Below, piece after piece: positions 33,262 through 40,647 of a DNA stretch of 47,153 nt. This DNA is from Lachnospiraceae bacterium (GTDB lineage Bacteria > Bacillota > Clostridia > Lachnospirales > Lachnospiraceae): assembly GCA_017396555.1 (NCBI GenBank), contig JAFQLS010000001.1, positions 1 to 47,153 on the forward strand. Reading direction: 5' to 3'. The position numbers and the translations under genes were made by a program. Every line of letters starts with the position of its first letter. Position 1 is the first letter of the stretch. A model generated the notes under the pieces. That model made no database searches. It saw only the letters and a program-made list of their open reading frames with translations, and had not been told where the DNA came from.

Positions 33262-33290
33262 TTGTTTTTAAAATTTATATAAGCTATACT
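33262..33290 (+). promoter_or_regulatory. Promoter of the GH3 lipoprotein gene
   Basis: TTGTTT, 17 bases, TATACT, about 40 bases before the GTG start. Confidence 0.52.
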
Positions 33291-33330
33291 TAATTTAAAA
33301 TATAAATATTTGAAAGGACTGAGATATCCG

Positions 33331-34563
33331 GTGAAGAAAAAAATAATTTCCACAATTGCAATTTGCTTGTTAGCATTATACGGCTGTACTAATTCAAACT
33401 CGATAACTGATGTGTCAAAAAACACTTCTTCCGGCACAGTTGCCACTGAACCTTCTACATTTTTCTCCGAAAATGATACCGACAGCACCACTGAATCCAA
33501 GTCGGTAACATTGCCCGAAGAAATCCTATCAGAAATGACTTTAGAAGAAAAAATAGGTCAGTTATTTATTATAAGGCCTGAGAAGCTTAGCTTTGATGAA
33601 AATGATTCTAGCTGTCTTACAGAAGTATCTGATGAAATGCTGGACACAATTTCTTCATATAACATAGGTGGAATATGTATGTTTAAGGAAAATATTATTT
33701 CACCCGAACAGGTTAATTCATATATTGATGCCTTACAGAACGGAAGCGACCTTCCTATGTTTATATCCGTAGACGAAGAAGGCGGACTCGTTGCAAGAAT
33801 AGCAAATTGCGATACATTTGATGTCACTAAATACGAGAGTATGGAAGCAATAGGCTCTACAGATAATCCTGATAATGCCAAAGAAATGGGAAGTACGATA
33901 GGCAATTACCTAAATGATTACGGTTTCAATCTTGATTTTGCACCGGTGGCAGATGTAAATACAAATCCTGAAAATATTGTAATCGGAAGCCGTGCATTTG
34001 GAAACGACCCTAACCTCGTTGCATCTATGGTCAATTCTGCTATTGATGGTTTTCAAAGTCAAAATATTATGTGTTGTGTAAAACATTTTCCCGGACATGG
34101 CGATACAACCGGAGATACACACGATGGATATGTATCCATCAATAAAACCTGGGAAGATTTAAAGAGTTGTGAGCTCATTCCTTTTATAGCTGCTATAGAT
34201 AATAATGTTGATACAATAATGGTTGCCCACATTACCACACCTAATATTACTTCCGACAAGCTTCCAGCTTCCATGTCCTATGAGATAGTAACCGAAAAGC
34301 TCCGTAACGAATTAGGATACAATGGCGTTGTTATTACCGATGCAATGGAAATGGGTGCAATTGCCGACAACTACACTTCCGCTACAGGAGCTGTATGTGC
34401 AATGAAGGCAGGGGTAGACATAATCCTTATGCCCGAAGATTTTACTGAAGCCTATTATGGCATATATGAGGCTGTAATGAACGGTGAACTAAGCGAAGAA
34501 CGAATCGACGAAAGTGTGTTGCGAATTTTAACACTAAAAGAACGATACGGACTTATTAAGTAA
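33331..34563 (+). CDS. Beta-N-acetylhexosaminidase, GH3 family lipoprotein (NagZ-like)
   Basis: 410 residues from the GTG at 33331, which directly begins a lipoprotein signal peptide (VKKKIISTIAICLLALYGC). A TTG at 33310 would add seven residues, but AAAGGA lies between the two starts. The mature protein has a Ser/Thr-rich linker, then the GH3 barrel with SVDEEGGLVAR, DFAPVADVNTNP, GSRAFGNDP and the NagZ signature KHFPGHGDTTGDTHDG, which carries the catalytic His-Asp dyad, followed by VVITDAMEMGAI. It removes N-acetylglucosamine from peptidoglycan fragments outside the cell. No C-terminal second GH3 domain, as usual for NagZ. It is followed after 18 bases by an ABC permease gene. Confidence 0.9.
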   Translation: MKKKIISTIAICLLALYGCTNSNSITDVSKNTSSGTVATEPSTFFSENDTDSTTESKSVTLPEEILSEMTLEEKIGQLFIIRPEKLSFDENDSSCLTEVSDEMLDTISSYNIGGICMFKENIISPEQVNSYIDALQNGSDLPMFISVDEEGGLVARIANCDTFDVTKYESMEAIGSTDNPDNAKEMGSTIGNYLNDYGFNLDFAPVADVNTNPENIVIGSRAFGNDPNLVASMVNSAIDGFQSQNIMCCVKHFPGHGDTTGDTHDGYVSINKTWEDLKSCELIPFIAAIDNNVDTIMVAHITTPNITSDKLPASMSYEIVTEKLRNELGYNGVVITDAMEMGAIADNYTSATGAVCAMKAGVDIILMPEDFTEAYYGIYEAVMNGELSEERIDESVLRILTLKERYGLIK

Positions 34564-34581
34564 AGCAGGAGAATAAAACAT

Positions 34582-37038
34582 ATGAAAATAGTACTTAAAC
34601 ATATCCTTAAAAATATTTTAGAAAAAAAATTAAGAAGTATTCTAATTATTATTTCTCTTATTGTTGCAACAACAGTATTTGTTCTCAACCTGACGTTACC
34701 TGACGAAATCGTGTTAAAAATGCAGGAAACTATGAGATCTATATTCGGAAATGCCGATGTATCAATCACCACTGTAGAGAATTTCTCATTGGATGATTTG
34801 AACATGGGAGATGAAGAAATTATTGCAGTCGGAATCACCGGCATAAACGGATATATTTCAGATAAACAAGTAATGATTCTCGGAACAGATATTGATACTG
34901 CAAAAGAAATAAAAATGCTTGGAAATGATGTAAATACTCTTAACAAAAACGAAATCGTAATGACCGACAAACAAGCTAAAAAGCATGGATACAATTTAAA
35001 CGATACGATAGAATTTACATACGAGGACAAAACCTATAGTTTTAAACTTGTTAAATTGATTAAGTCTAAAGGTTTTATGTCTCTTGACAGAGAATTCCCG
35101 GTGTTCCTTGCCAATATTGACGTTATTAATGAAATAAAAGAAGCCAAGACAAGTAATTATAGCGAATTATATATAGATGTTAAAAATGATAAAAATATAA
35201 ACGATTTCACTGATTATATTAAGAAAAACAACGAGAATTATATAGTAGAAATGCTTAATGACACTGAATCCATAGAAGAAGCACTCTCTTATATTTCTTA
35301 TATAATGCTAATGATATTTGCTCTGGCTTCAATAATGATATTTTTTGTAGTAAGCTCACTTACCAAGATAATTATAGCCGAAAGAATGCCTGTAATAGGA
35401 ACATTCAGAAGTATAGGTGCAACAAAATACAAAATGAATGCCATCCTTATATTAGAAAACACCATTTACGGTTTAATCGGCGGTATTATAGGAAGTATTT
35501 GCGGATATATTATTAATAGTAATGCTGCCAGCCTTTTTATAACTACCAGTGGTGTTGAACTCTCTAACAAAACATCTGAAATGTCACCTATAACCATATT
35601 TTTAGGTATATTATTTTCAATTGTGTTAGAATTTTTTATTTCATTTAGAGCTATACTTAAGGCTAATAAAAAACCTATTAAAGATATAATATTTAACATT
35701 CAAAGTACACGATATATAATAAGAAACCGCAGAATTATTATTGGAACTCTACTACTAACTATGGCATTTATAATAGGTTTACTTAACTCAGATTCAAATC
35801 TGCTAACTACATTTATACAAATAATAGCTCTCATAGTAGGTATAGCAAACCTGGTACCTCTTATAGTAAGAGGAATGGCACTAGCCTTTTCTTTTATATG
35901 TAAAAAGATTGGTTTTGCAAGCGGAGTCATCGCAGGAAAAAATATCAGTTATAACAAGATGATAATTTCCTCAACAAGATTGATTACAATATCTTTAGCG
36001 CTTATGATTTCTATACTTACAATTTCTAATTCATTTGCCAAATCATTCGAAGCTTTTAAATATATATGGGATGCTGATGTTATGGTGATGAATGTATCAA
36101 AACCTGCAAAGGAATACGAAAAGCTTACAGAACTCGAAGGCGTAAAGAAAATAGAGTTTTTATATTACTATATGTATGGTTCCATTACATATAACGATGG
36201 CAAAGAATTTAAAGGTTCGTCTCCTTGTATAGTGGGTCTTGACAAGCCTATCGACGGAATAAAAGAAATAAATTATAATATCGGCACCTTAAAAGATGAT
36301 GAGATTTTAATTGATGAAATATATGCACAAAAAAATAATATCAAACTTAACGACATATTAAAAATGAAGTTTGATGTTCTCAACAAAGAAGTCACTTACA
36401 AGGTCGTTGGTTTTGTGAACAGTGTGTATTTTTCAACTACAAGAAGCATACTTGTTGTAAATTTATCAAGCTATCTTGATAATTTCACAGATATACCTGT
36501 ATGGGTACAGGTTGTTGCAAATGATAGTACTGATTTACAAAAATTAAAGACAACTATCAAAGATGAAATCAAGGAAGTGGCTGTCCAAATAATGACTTTT
36601 GACGAATATGTTGATGAACAGGAGGCTTCAACCACCTCGGTAATGAGTCTTTTTTATATAATTATCGGATTAGCTGTAATCTTATCATTTGTCGGAATTG
36701 TCAATAATCAGATTATTGGATTCATACAAAGAAAAAAGGAATTAGCAGTTCTTAATTCAACATGTATGAGCAAAGGACAGCTTAAGCGAATGCTTATATT
36801 AGAAGTGCTGGTAGCAAATGCAATATCCTGCGTAATAGCAATTCTTACAGGATATTTTGCCACCGGAATGCTTGATTCATTTTTAGAAGGTATGAGTATG
36901 TATATCGCTATATCATATGATTGGTTATTTGTTCTAAAATTTGTAGGTTTAATATATGTAATACTTATGTTAACACTTGTAATTCCATCAAGAAAAATTA
37001 ATAAAATGAATATAGTTAACGAAATCAAGTACGAATAG
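34582..37038 (+). CDS. FtsX/MacB-type ABC transporter permease
   Basis: 818 residues: an N-terminal span (about 17-36), an external domain of about 190 residues, then three spans (about 235-350) with the FtsX signature (VIGTFRSIGATKYKM). A second half repeats the plan, with a span near 383, an external domain of about 200 residues and three final spans (about 690-810) containing LAVLNSTCMSKGQLKRM. The duplicated FtsX arrangement is that of LolC/BceB-like mechanotransmission or export permeases that do not move substrate through the membrane in the classic way. AGGAGAAT precedes the ATG. The partner ATPase follows after 12 bases; no two-component sensor is adjacent, unlike Bce systems. Confidence 0.9.
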   Translation: MKIVLKHILKNILEKKLRSILIIISLIVATTVFVLNLTLPDEIVLKMQETMRSIFGNADVSITTVENFSLDDLNMGDEEIIAVGITGINGYISDKQVMILGTDIDTAKEIKMLGNDVNTLNKNEIVMTDKQAKKHGYNLNDTIEFTYEDKTYSFKLVKLIKSKGFMSLDREFPVFLANIDVINEIKEAKTSNYSELYIDVKNDKNINDFTDYIKKNNENYIVEMLNDTESIEEALSYISYIMLMIFALASIMIFFVVSSLTKIIIAERMPVIGTFRSIGATKYKMNAILILENTIYGLIGGIIGSICGYIINSNAASLFITTSGVELSNKTSEMSPITIFLGILFSIVLEFFISFRAILKANKKPIKDIIFNIQSTRYIIRNRRIIIGTLLLTMAFIIGLLNSDSNLLTTFIQIIALIVGIANLVPLIVRGMALAFSFICKKIGFASGVIAGKNISYNKMIISSTRLITISLALMISILTISNSFAKSFEAFKYIWDADVMVMNVSKPAKEYEKLTELEGVKKIEFLYYYMYGSITYNDGKEFKGSSPCIVGLDKPIDGIKEINYNIGTLKDDEILIDEIYAQKNNIKLNDILKMKFDVLNKEVTYKVVGFVNSVYFSTTRSILVVNLSSYLDNFTDIPVWVQVVANDSTDLQKLKTTIKDEIKEVAVQIMTFDEYVDEQEASTTSVMSLFYIIIGLAVILSFVGIVNNQIIGFIQRKKELAVLNSTCMSKGQLKRMLILEVLVANAISCVIAILTGYFATGMLDSFLEGMSMYIAISYDWLFVLKFVGLIYVILMLTLVIPSRKINKMNIVNEIKYE

Positions 37039-37050
37039 GAGGAAGAATTT

Positions 37051-37734
37051 ATGAGTATAGTTAATGTACAAAATTTGAGCAAAGTATTCGGTAATAAAGA
37101 TAACCGGAACAAGGTGTTAGACTCTGTTTCATTTAAAATTGAAAAAGGAGAATTCGTATCTTTGATGGGTGCATCAGGAAGCGGCAAATCCACACTATTA
37201 TATCTGATAGGCGGATTGGACAAACCAACCGAAGGCGATATCTTCATTAATGATGAGGATATAAACAAAATGAAAGAAAAGAAACTGGCAGCCTTAAGGA
37301 GAAAAGACATAGGATTTGTATTCCAATTCTATAACCTGGTTCAAAATCTCACTGTTGAAGAAAATATTATGCTTCCAGTTATAATGGATGGGCAAAAAGA
37401 AAAAGATTACAAGGATCGCTTAGAAAAAATACTTAGAATAATAGGTCTTGAGGACAAAAGAAAGGCACTACCAAATCAATTATCCGGTGGTCAGCAACAA
37501 AGAGTATCTATAGCACGTGCAATAATATTAAGTCCAAGCCTCATACTTGCAGACGAACCAATTGGTAATCTTGATAGCAAATCAGGAAAGGAAGTTATGG
37601 ATTTATTTAAATCAATTAATAAAGAAGAAGGTATAACCATACTTCAGGTTACACACTCAAAGGAAGCCTCCGAATACGGCACAAGAACAATACTACTTAA
37701 GGATGGAAAAATAATAAATTCTGATATTGAATAA
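37051..37734 (+). CDS. MacB/LolD-type ABC transporter ATP-binding protein
   Basis: 227 residues. Walker A GASGSGKST (39-47), Q-loop at VFQFYNLV, the ABC signature LSGGQQQRVSIARA, Walker B LILADEPIGNLDS and the H-loop VTHS are complete. The helical region NLTVEENIMLPVIM is typical of the MacB/LolD/FtsE group. AGGAGGAAG precedes the ATG. It forms a two-gene transporter with the preceding permease. The stop codon is only six bases from an orphan tRNA 3' fragment. Confidence 0.95.
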   Translation: MSIVNVQNLSKVFGNKDNRNKVLDSVSFKIEKGEFVSLMGASGSGKSTLLYLIGGLDKPTEGDIFINDEDINKMKEKKLAALRRKDIGFVFQFYNLVQNLTVEENIMLPVIMDGQKEKDYKDRLEKILRIIGLEDKRKALPNQLSGGQQQRVSIARAIILSPSLILADEPIGNLDSKSGKEVMDLFKSINKEEGITILQVTHSKEASEYGTRTILLKDGKIINSDIE

Positions 37735-37740
37735 TATATA

Positions 37741-37765
37741 AGGGGTTCGATTCCCTCGTACTACC
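37741..37765 (+). pseudogene. Orphan 3' fragment of a tRNA gene
   Basis: A T arm (AGGGG-TTCGATT-CCCTC, one mismatch and one wobble pair) followed by GTACTAC, the 3' strand of an acceptor stem, and one more C. No complementary GTAGTAC or other tRNA part exists upstream, where the ABC gene ends. A perfect 9-bp hairpin (37771-37792), perhaps the old terminator, follows. It lies on the strand opposite to the intact tRNA operon. Confidence 0.6.
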
Positions 37766-37816
37766 TAAATAAGAGTTTGTTTACAAACTCTTTGCGCCCG
37801 AACGGAATTGCAAAGT

Positions 37817-37851
37817 AAAAAAGCCATAACACTCTGTGTTATGACCTTTTT
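37817..37851. terminator. Bidirectional terminator between the ABC genes and the tRNA operon
   Basis: An 8-bp stem (CATAACAC/GTGTTATG) with a 3-base loop, flanked by A6 on one side and T5 on the other, so a T run follows the stem on both strands. It ends the tRNA operon five bases after tRNA-Lys and probably the ABC transcript as well. Confidence 0.7.
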
Positions 37852-37856
37852 GTTAA

Positions 37857-37929
37857 TGAGACACCGGGGAATCGAACCCCGGACAACTTGATTAAAAGTC
37901 AAGTGCTCTACCGACTGAGCTAGTATCCC
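37857..37929 (-). tRNA. tRNA-Lys, anticodon TTT
   Basis: 73 bases. Acceptor GGGATAC pairs with GTGTCTC through two G-T pairs; anticodon loop CTTTTAA; T loop TTCGATT; discriminator A; CCA not encoded. Last gene of the six-tRNA operon. Confidence 0.95.
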
Positions 37930-37972
37930 ATACTATTAAATTACTTTCTACGAATGAATTGATTCATCCAAA

Positions 37973-38045
37973 CTGGGCTAGTTGGATTCGAACCAACGAG
38001 ATGCAGGAGTCAAAGTCCTGTGCCTTACCGCTTGGCGATAGCCCA
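37973..38045 (-). tRNA. tRNA-Gln, anticodon TTG
   Basis: 73 bases. Acceptor TGGGCTA/TAGCCCA with the U1-A72 pair usual in tRNA-Gln; anticodon loop CTTTGAC; discriminator G; CCA not encoded. Confidence 0.95.
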
Positions 38046-38076
38046 CTATTAAGATTGCCTTAAGCAAAAAAAATAG

Positions 38077-38151
38077 GGTGGATACAGGGATTCGAACCCT
38101 GGGCCTCCAGAGCCACAATCTGGCGCGCTAACCAACTGCGCTATACCCACC
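38077..38151 (-). tRNA. tRNA-His, anticodon GTG
   Basis: Acceptor GTGGGTA/TATCCAC, anticodon GTG, discriminator C and an encoded G at position -1 opposite it, the identity pair of bacterial tRNA-His. CCA not encoded. Confidence 0.95.
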
Positions 38152-38189
38152 ACAGAACTCCAGGATCCTCTTTCTTTAATTCCTAGAAA

Positions 38190-38263
<74 letters not shown>

Positions 38264-38267
38264 ATAA

Positions 38268-38338
38268 AGCGGGTGATGGGAATCGAACCCACGTATCTAG
38301 CTTGGAAGGCTAGTGTTCTACCATTGAACTACACCCGC
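38268..38338 (-). tRNA. tRNA-Gly, anticodon TCC
   Basis: 71 bases. Acceptor GCGGGTG/CACCCGC, anticodon loop CTTCCAA, discriminator T, CCA not encoded. It is only four bases before tRNA-Arg. Confidence 0.95.
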
Positions 38339-38344
38339 ATACAG

Positions 38345-38419
38345 TCGGGGTGACAGGATTCGAACCTGCGACCTCCTGATCCCAAATCAGGCGCTCTAGC
38401 CAAGCTGAGCCACACCCCG
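38345..38419 (-). tRNA. tRNA-Pro, anticodon TGG
   Basis: 75 bases. Acceptor CGGGGTG/CACCCCG with the C1-G72 pair of bacterial tRNA-Pro, anticodon loop TTTGGGA, discriminator A, CCA not encoded. First gene of the operon. Confidence 0.95.
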
Positions 38420-38469
38420 AGAGTTTTCTCTATCTAGTTTTTTCACTGCTCTTTCGCAGTGCATAAAAG

Positions 38470-38498
38470 ATTATAACGCAACCTATTGATTCTGTCAA
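38470..38498 (-). promoter_or_regulatory. Perfect consensus promoter of the tRNA operon
   Basis: Minus strand: TTGACA, 17 bases, TATAAT, all twelve positions matching the sigma-A consensus. A small stem (CACTGC/GCAGTG, 38444-38461) lies at the start of the transcript. Confidence 0.88.
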
Positions 38499-38558
38499 CA
38501 ACTTTTTTTGAAAAATTTTATATTTTTTTAAAGCCTGCAAAATTCCCTTATTTTATGC

Positions 38559-39041
38559 CTATTTCAACTCTTTTATTTCATAATTAGCTTTCCCATCTTC
38601 TTTAATTTCCATAACAATATATGTAGGTTTTTTTCCATCCTGTCTCGGATATGACAGACTGCCTGGATTTAAAATAACAAAATCATCCTTACATTCCAGA
38701 TATGGTCTATGAGTATGCCCAAACATAACAATATCTTTTTCTCTTGAAACCCCTTCTAAAATAAGTGTCTCCGGTCCCAAAGATACGTAGTAGTAATTTC
38801 CATGAGTTAATAGTGCTTTATATCCGGCAATTTCTATTTCTAATTCCCTCGGTAAAGACGAAAAAAAATCATTATTTCCTGCCACCATTTCACACGGACA
38901 TTCCGCAATTATTGGTATATATTCGTCTGAACCTTCGACATCACCCAGATGAATCAACATATCTAATGGTTTTTCTATGTCTAATACTTTTTCAAGGTTT
39001 TCATCTTTACCATGTGTATCACTTACAATAAGAACTTTCAT
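38559..39041 (-). CDS. YfcE-type metallophosphoesterase
   Basis: 160 residues with the full metal-binding set of calcineurin-like phosphodiesterases: SDTHG (7-11), HLGDVEG, AGNND, LTHGN and GHTHRP. This short form is the YfcE/MJ0936 group, active on phosphodiesters in vitro with manganese; the natural substrate is unknown. AAAGGAAAGC precedes the ATG. It follows rdgB by 13 bases, a pairing seen across Clostridia, and ends the operon that begins with the RNA methyltransferase. No clear terminator separates it from the tRNA promoter region. Confidence 0.92.
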   Translation of the reverse strand: MKVLIVSDTHGKDENLEKVLDIEKPLDMLIHLGDVEGSDEYIPIIAECPCEMVAGNNDFFSSLPRELEIEIAGYKALLTHGNYYYVSLGPETLILEGVSREKDIVMFGHTHRPYLECKDDFVILNPGSLSYPRQDGKKPTYIVMEIKEDGKANYEIKELK

Positions 39042-39054
39042 ACTTTGCTTTCCT

Positions 39055-39657
39055 TTACATTTTGGATTTAAGAATCTCCTTCATCTTTACCAATGCTTTT
39101 CCCCTGTGACTAATCTCATTTTTATCTTCCGGAAGCATTTCTCCCGTTGTCATACCAAATTCAGGAACATATAATATAGGGTCATATCCAAATCCATGTA
39201 TGCCCTTCTCTTCATATCCAATAACTCCCTCAATTGTTGCTCTTGTAGTAATTATCTCACCGTCAGGAAATGCTGCTGCAATTGCACATACAAAACGAGC
39301 ACTTCTTTCATCCCCCACTGCATCCCTTAATCTATCTATAATATTTTGATTTTTGATTGAATAAGGTGTATCTTCTCCTAAATATCTTGCGGAATAAATT
39401 CCAGGCTCTTTGTTAATATAATCAACCTCAAGACCCGAATCATCTGCCAACACAACCTCTCCCGTAAGCTCCATTATTTCTTTGGCTTTAATAATTGCAT
39501 TTTCTTCAAAGGTCTCTCCATCTTCAACAATATCTGCCTTAATTCCAGCTTCTTTTAAAGATAAAATCGGAATATCAAAATCCTTCATAATCATTTTGAT
39601 TTCATCCATTTTTCCCTGATTTGATGTTGCAAAAATAATTCTATTAATCTTATTCAT
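39055..39657 (-). CDS. rdgB: XTP/dITP diphosphatase (RdgB/HAM1 family)
   Basis: 200 residues. It removes inosine and xanthosine triphosphates from the nucleotide pool, releasing pyrophosphate. Family motifs: FATSNQGKMDEIK (substrate loop), DDSGLEVDYI (catalytic Asp), GIYSARYLGE, GFGYDPILYVPE and SHRGKAL near the end. GGAGAATAAG precedes the ATG, which lies inside the last codons of the amidase gene (8-base overlap), so translation is coupled. Confidence 0.96.
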   Translation of the reverse strand: MNKINRIIFATSNQGKMDEIKMIMKDFDIPILSLKEAGIKADIVEDGETFEENAIIKAKEIMELTGEVVLADDSGLEVDYINKEPGIYSARYLGEDTPYSIKNQNIIDRLRDAVGDERSARFVCAIAAAFPDGEIITTRATIEGVIGYEEKGIHGFGYDPILYVPEFGMTTGEMLPEDKNEISHRGKALVKMKEILKSKM

Positions 39658-40636
39658 TCTTATTCTCCATTTCTGTCATAGCTTCTATTATTCCATCTGC
39701 AATTCCTTGTGCAAATCTTTTTTGCCCCTGATTTGAATTAAGTAATGCTAAATCACCCTCATTTGACATAAATCCAAGTTCTAATAAAGCCACAGGAACC
39801 TTCGAACTTCTAACTATATGTATTGAATTTCCTACCAGTAAATCTCTTTTTCTGGTACCTGTTGAACTTATTATATTATCTAACATAATTTCCGACAACC
39901 ATTTCGAATTATATTCAGATTCTGTATCTTTTATATTATACAAAACCTCTGTGCCCTCTGCTGAAGAATCGGCATTATCATTACAATGTATGCTTATAAA
40001 TAATTTTGGCATAGTATTATTTACAAAATCGGCTCTATCCTCCACAGATACGAAAACATCTTCATTTCTTGTTAAAATAGGAATATATCCCTGCTTTACC
40101 AGTATATCACATACATAATTAGCAATACTTAAGTTAATGTCCTTCTCATATATCATTCCATTTTCAGCTCCAACGTCATATCCTCCATGACCCGGATCAA
40201 TAATAATTAATTTTTCTTCTTTATTATTTATTTCCTCAAAATGAACATATAAAACATTATCCTTTATCTCACTTGAATAAGTACAATATTCCTTCAGCTT
40301 AACATTTACCTTTACTTTATTTTTATTCTTTTCATAATTTATTGATGCCACCATTGGCGAACCATAATCAACCTGTTCTTCTCTGAATAAATTCTTTACA
40401 TCTTCTAAGTAAACAATAAATGTCTTATTAGTAATATCATATTCTGTTTTAATTTCGCTTGCCTTTTTTCCTGATATTGGTTCAATCTTTAGTAATTCTT
40501 TTTCTACAATATTATATTTATTGTCCGAAATTTTTTTATCTAATCCCTGGTCTTTTCTTATTAATGCTATAATTAAAACTACTAATAATATACAACCACT
40601 AACAAGTGCTACAAACTTTAATCGCCCAAGTTTCAT
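39650..40636 (-). CDS. N-acetylmuramoyl-L-alanine amidase (Amidase_3)
   Basis: 328 residues. An N-terminal membrane anchor or signal (about 7-25, FVALVSGCILLVVLIIALI) leads to an AMIN-like beta region (about 35-140) and the zinc amidase domain (about 145-325): IIDPGHGGYDVGAE (zinc His), YEKDINLSIA (zinc Glu), LTRNED, LFISIHCNDNAD (zinc His) and the catalytic Glu in ALLELGFMSNEGD. It cleaves the bond between MurNAc and the stem peptide in the wall. GAGGTAG lies upstream. It is between a secreted C1-type peptidase and rdgB in one operon, 11 bases after the former. Confidence 0.92.
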   Translation of the reverse strand: MKLGRLKFVALVSGCILLVVLIIALIRKDQGLDKKISDNKYNIVEKELLKIEPISGKKASEIKTEYDITNKTFIVYLEDVKNLFREEQVDYGSPMVASINYEKNKNKVKVNVKLKEYCTYSSEIKDNVLYVHFEEINNKEEKLIIIDPGHGGYDVGAENGMIYEKDINLSIANYVCDILVKQGYIPILTRNEDVFVSVEDRADFVNNTMPKLFISIHCNDNADSSAEGTEVLYNIKDTESEYNSKWLSEIMLDNIISSTGTRKRDLLVGNSIHIVRSSKVPVALLELGFMSNEGDLALLNSNQGQKRFAQGIADGIIEAMTEMENKNE

Positions 40637-40647
40637 AAAAATCTACC

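Noticed and set aside
34455-35030. 191-residue minus-strand frame opposite the ABC permease
   Set aside because: Mirror of a well-supported gene; its hydrophobic, Ser/Ile-rich composition is what the complement of AT-rich membrane-protein codons gives, and no start signal is present.
36708-37310. 200-residue minus-strand frame across the permease-ATPase junction
   Set aside because: It is antisense to two genes with complete motifs and lacks a ribosome binding site.
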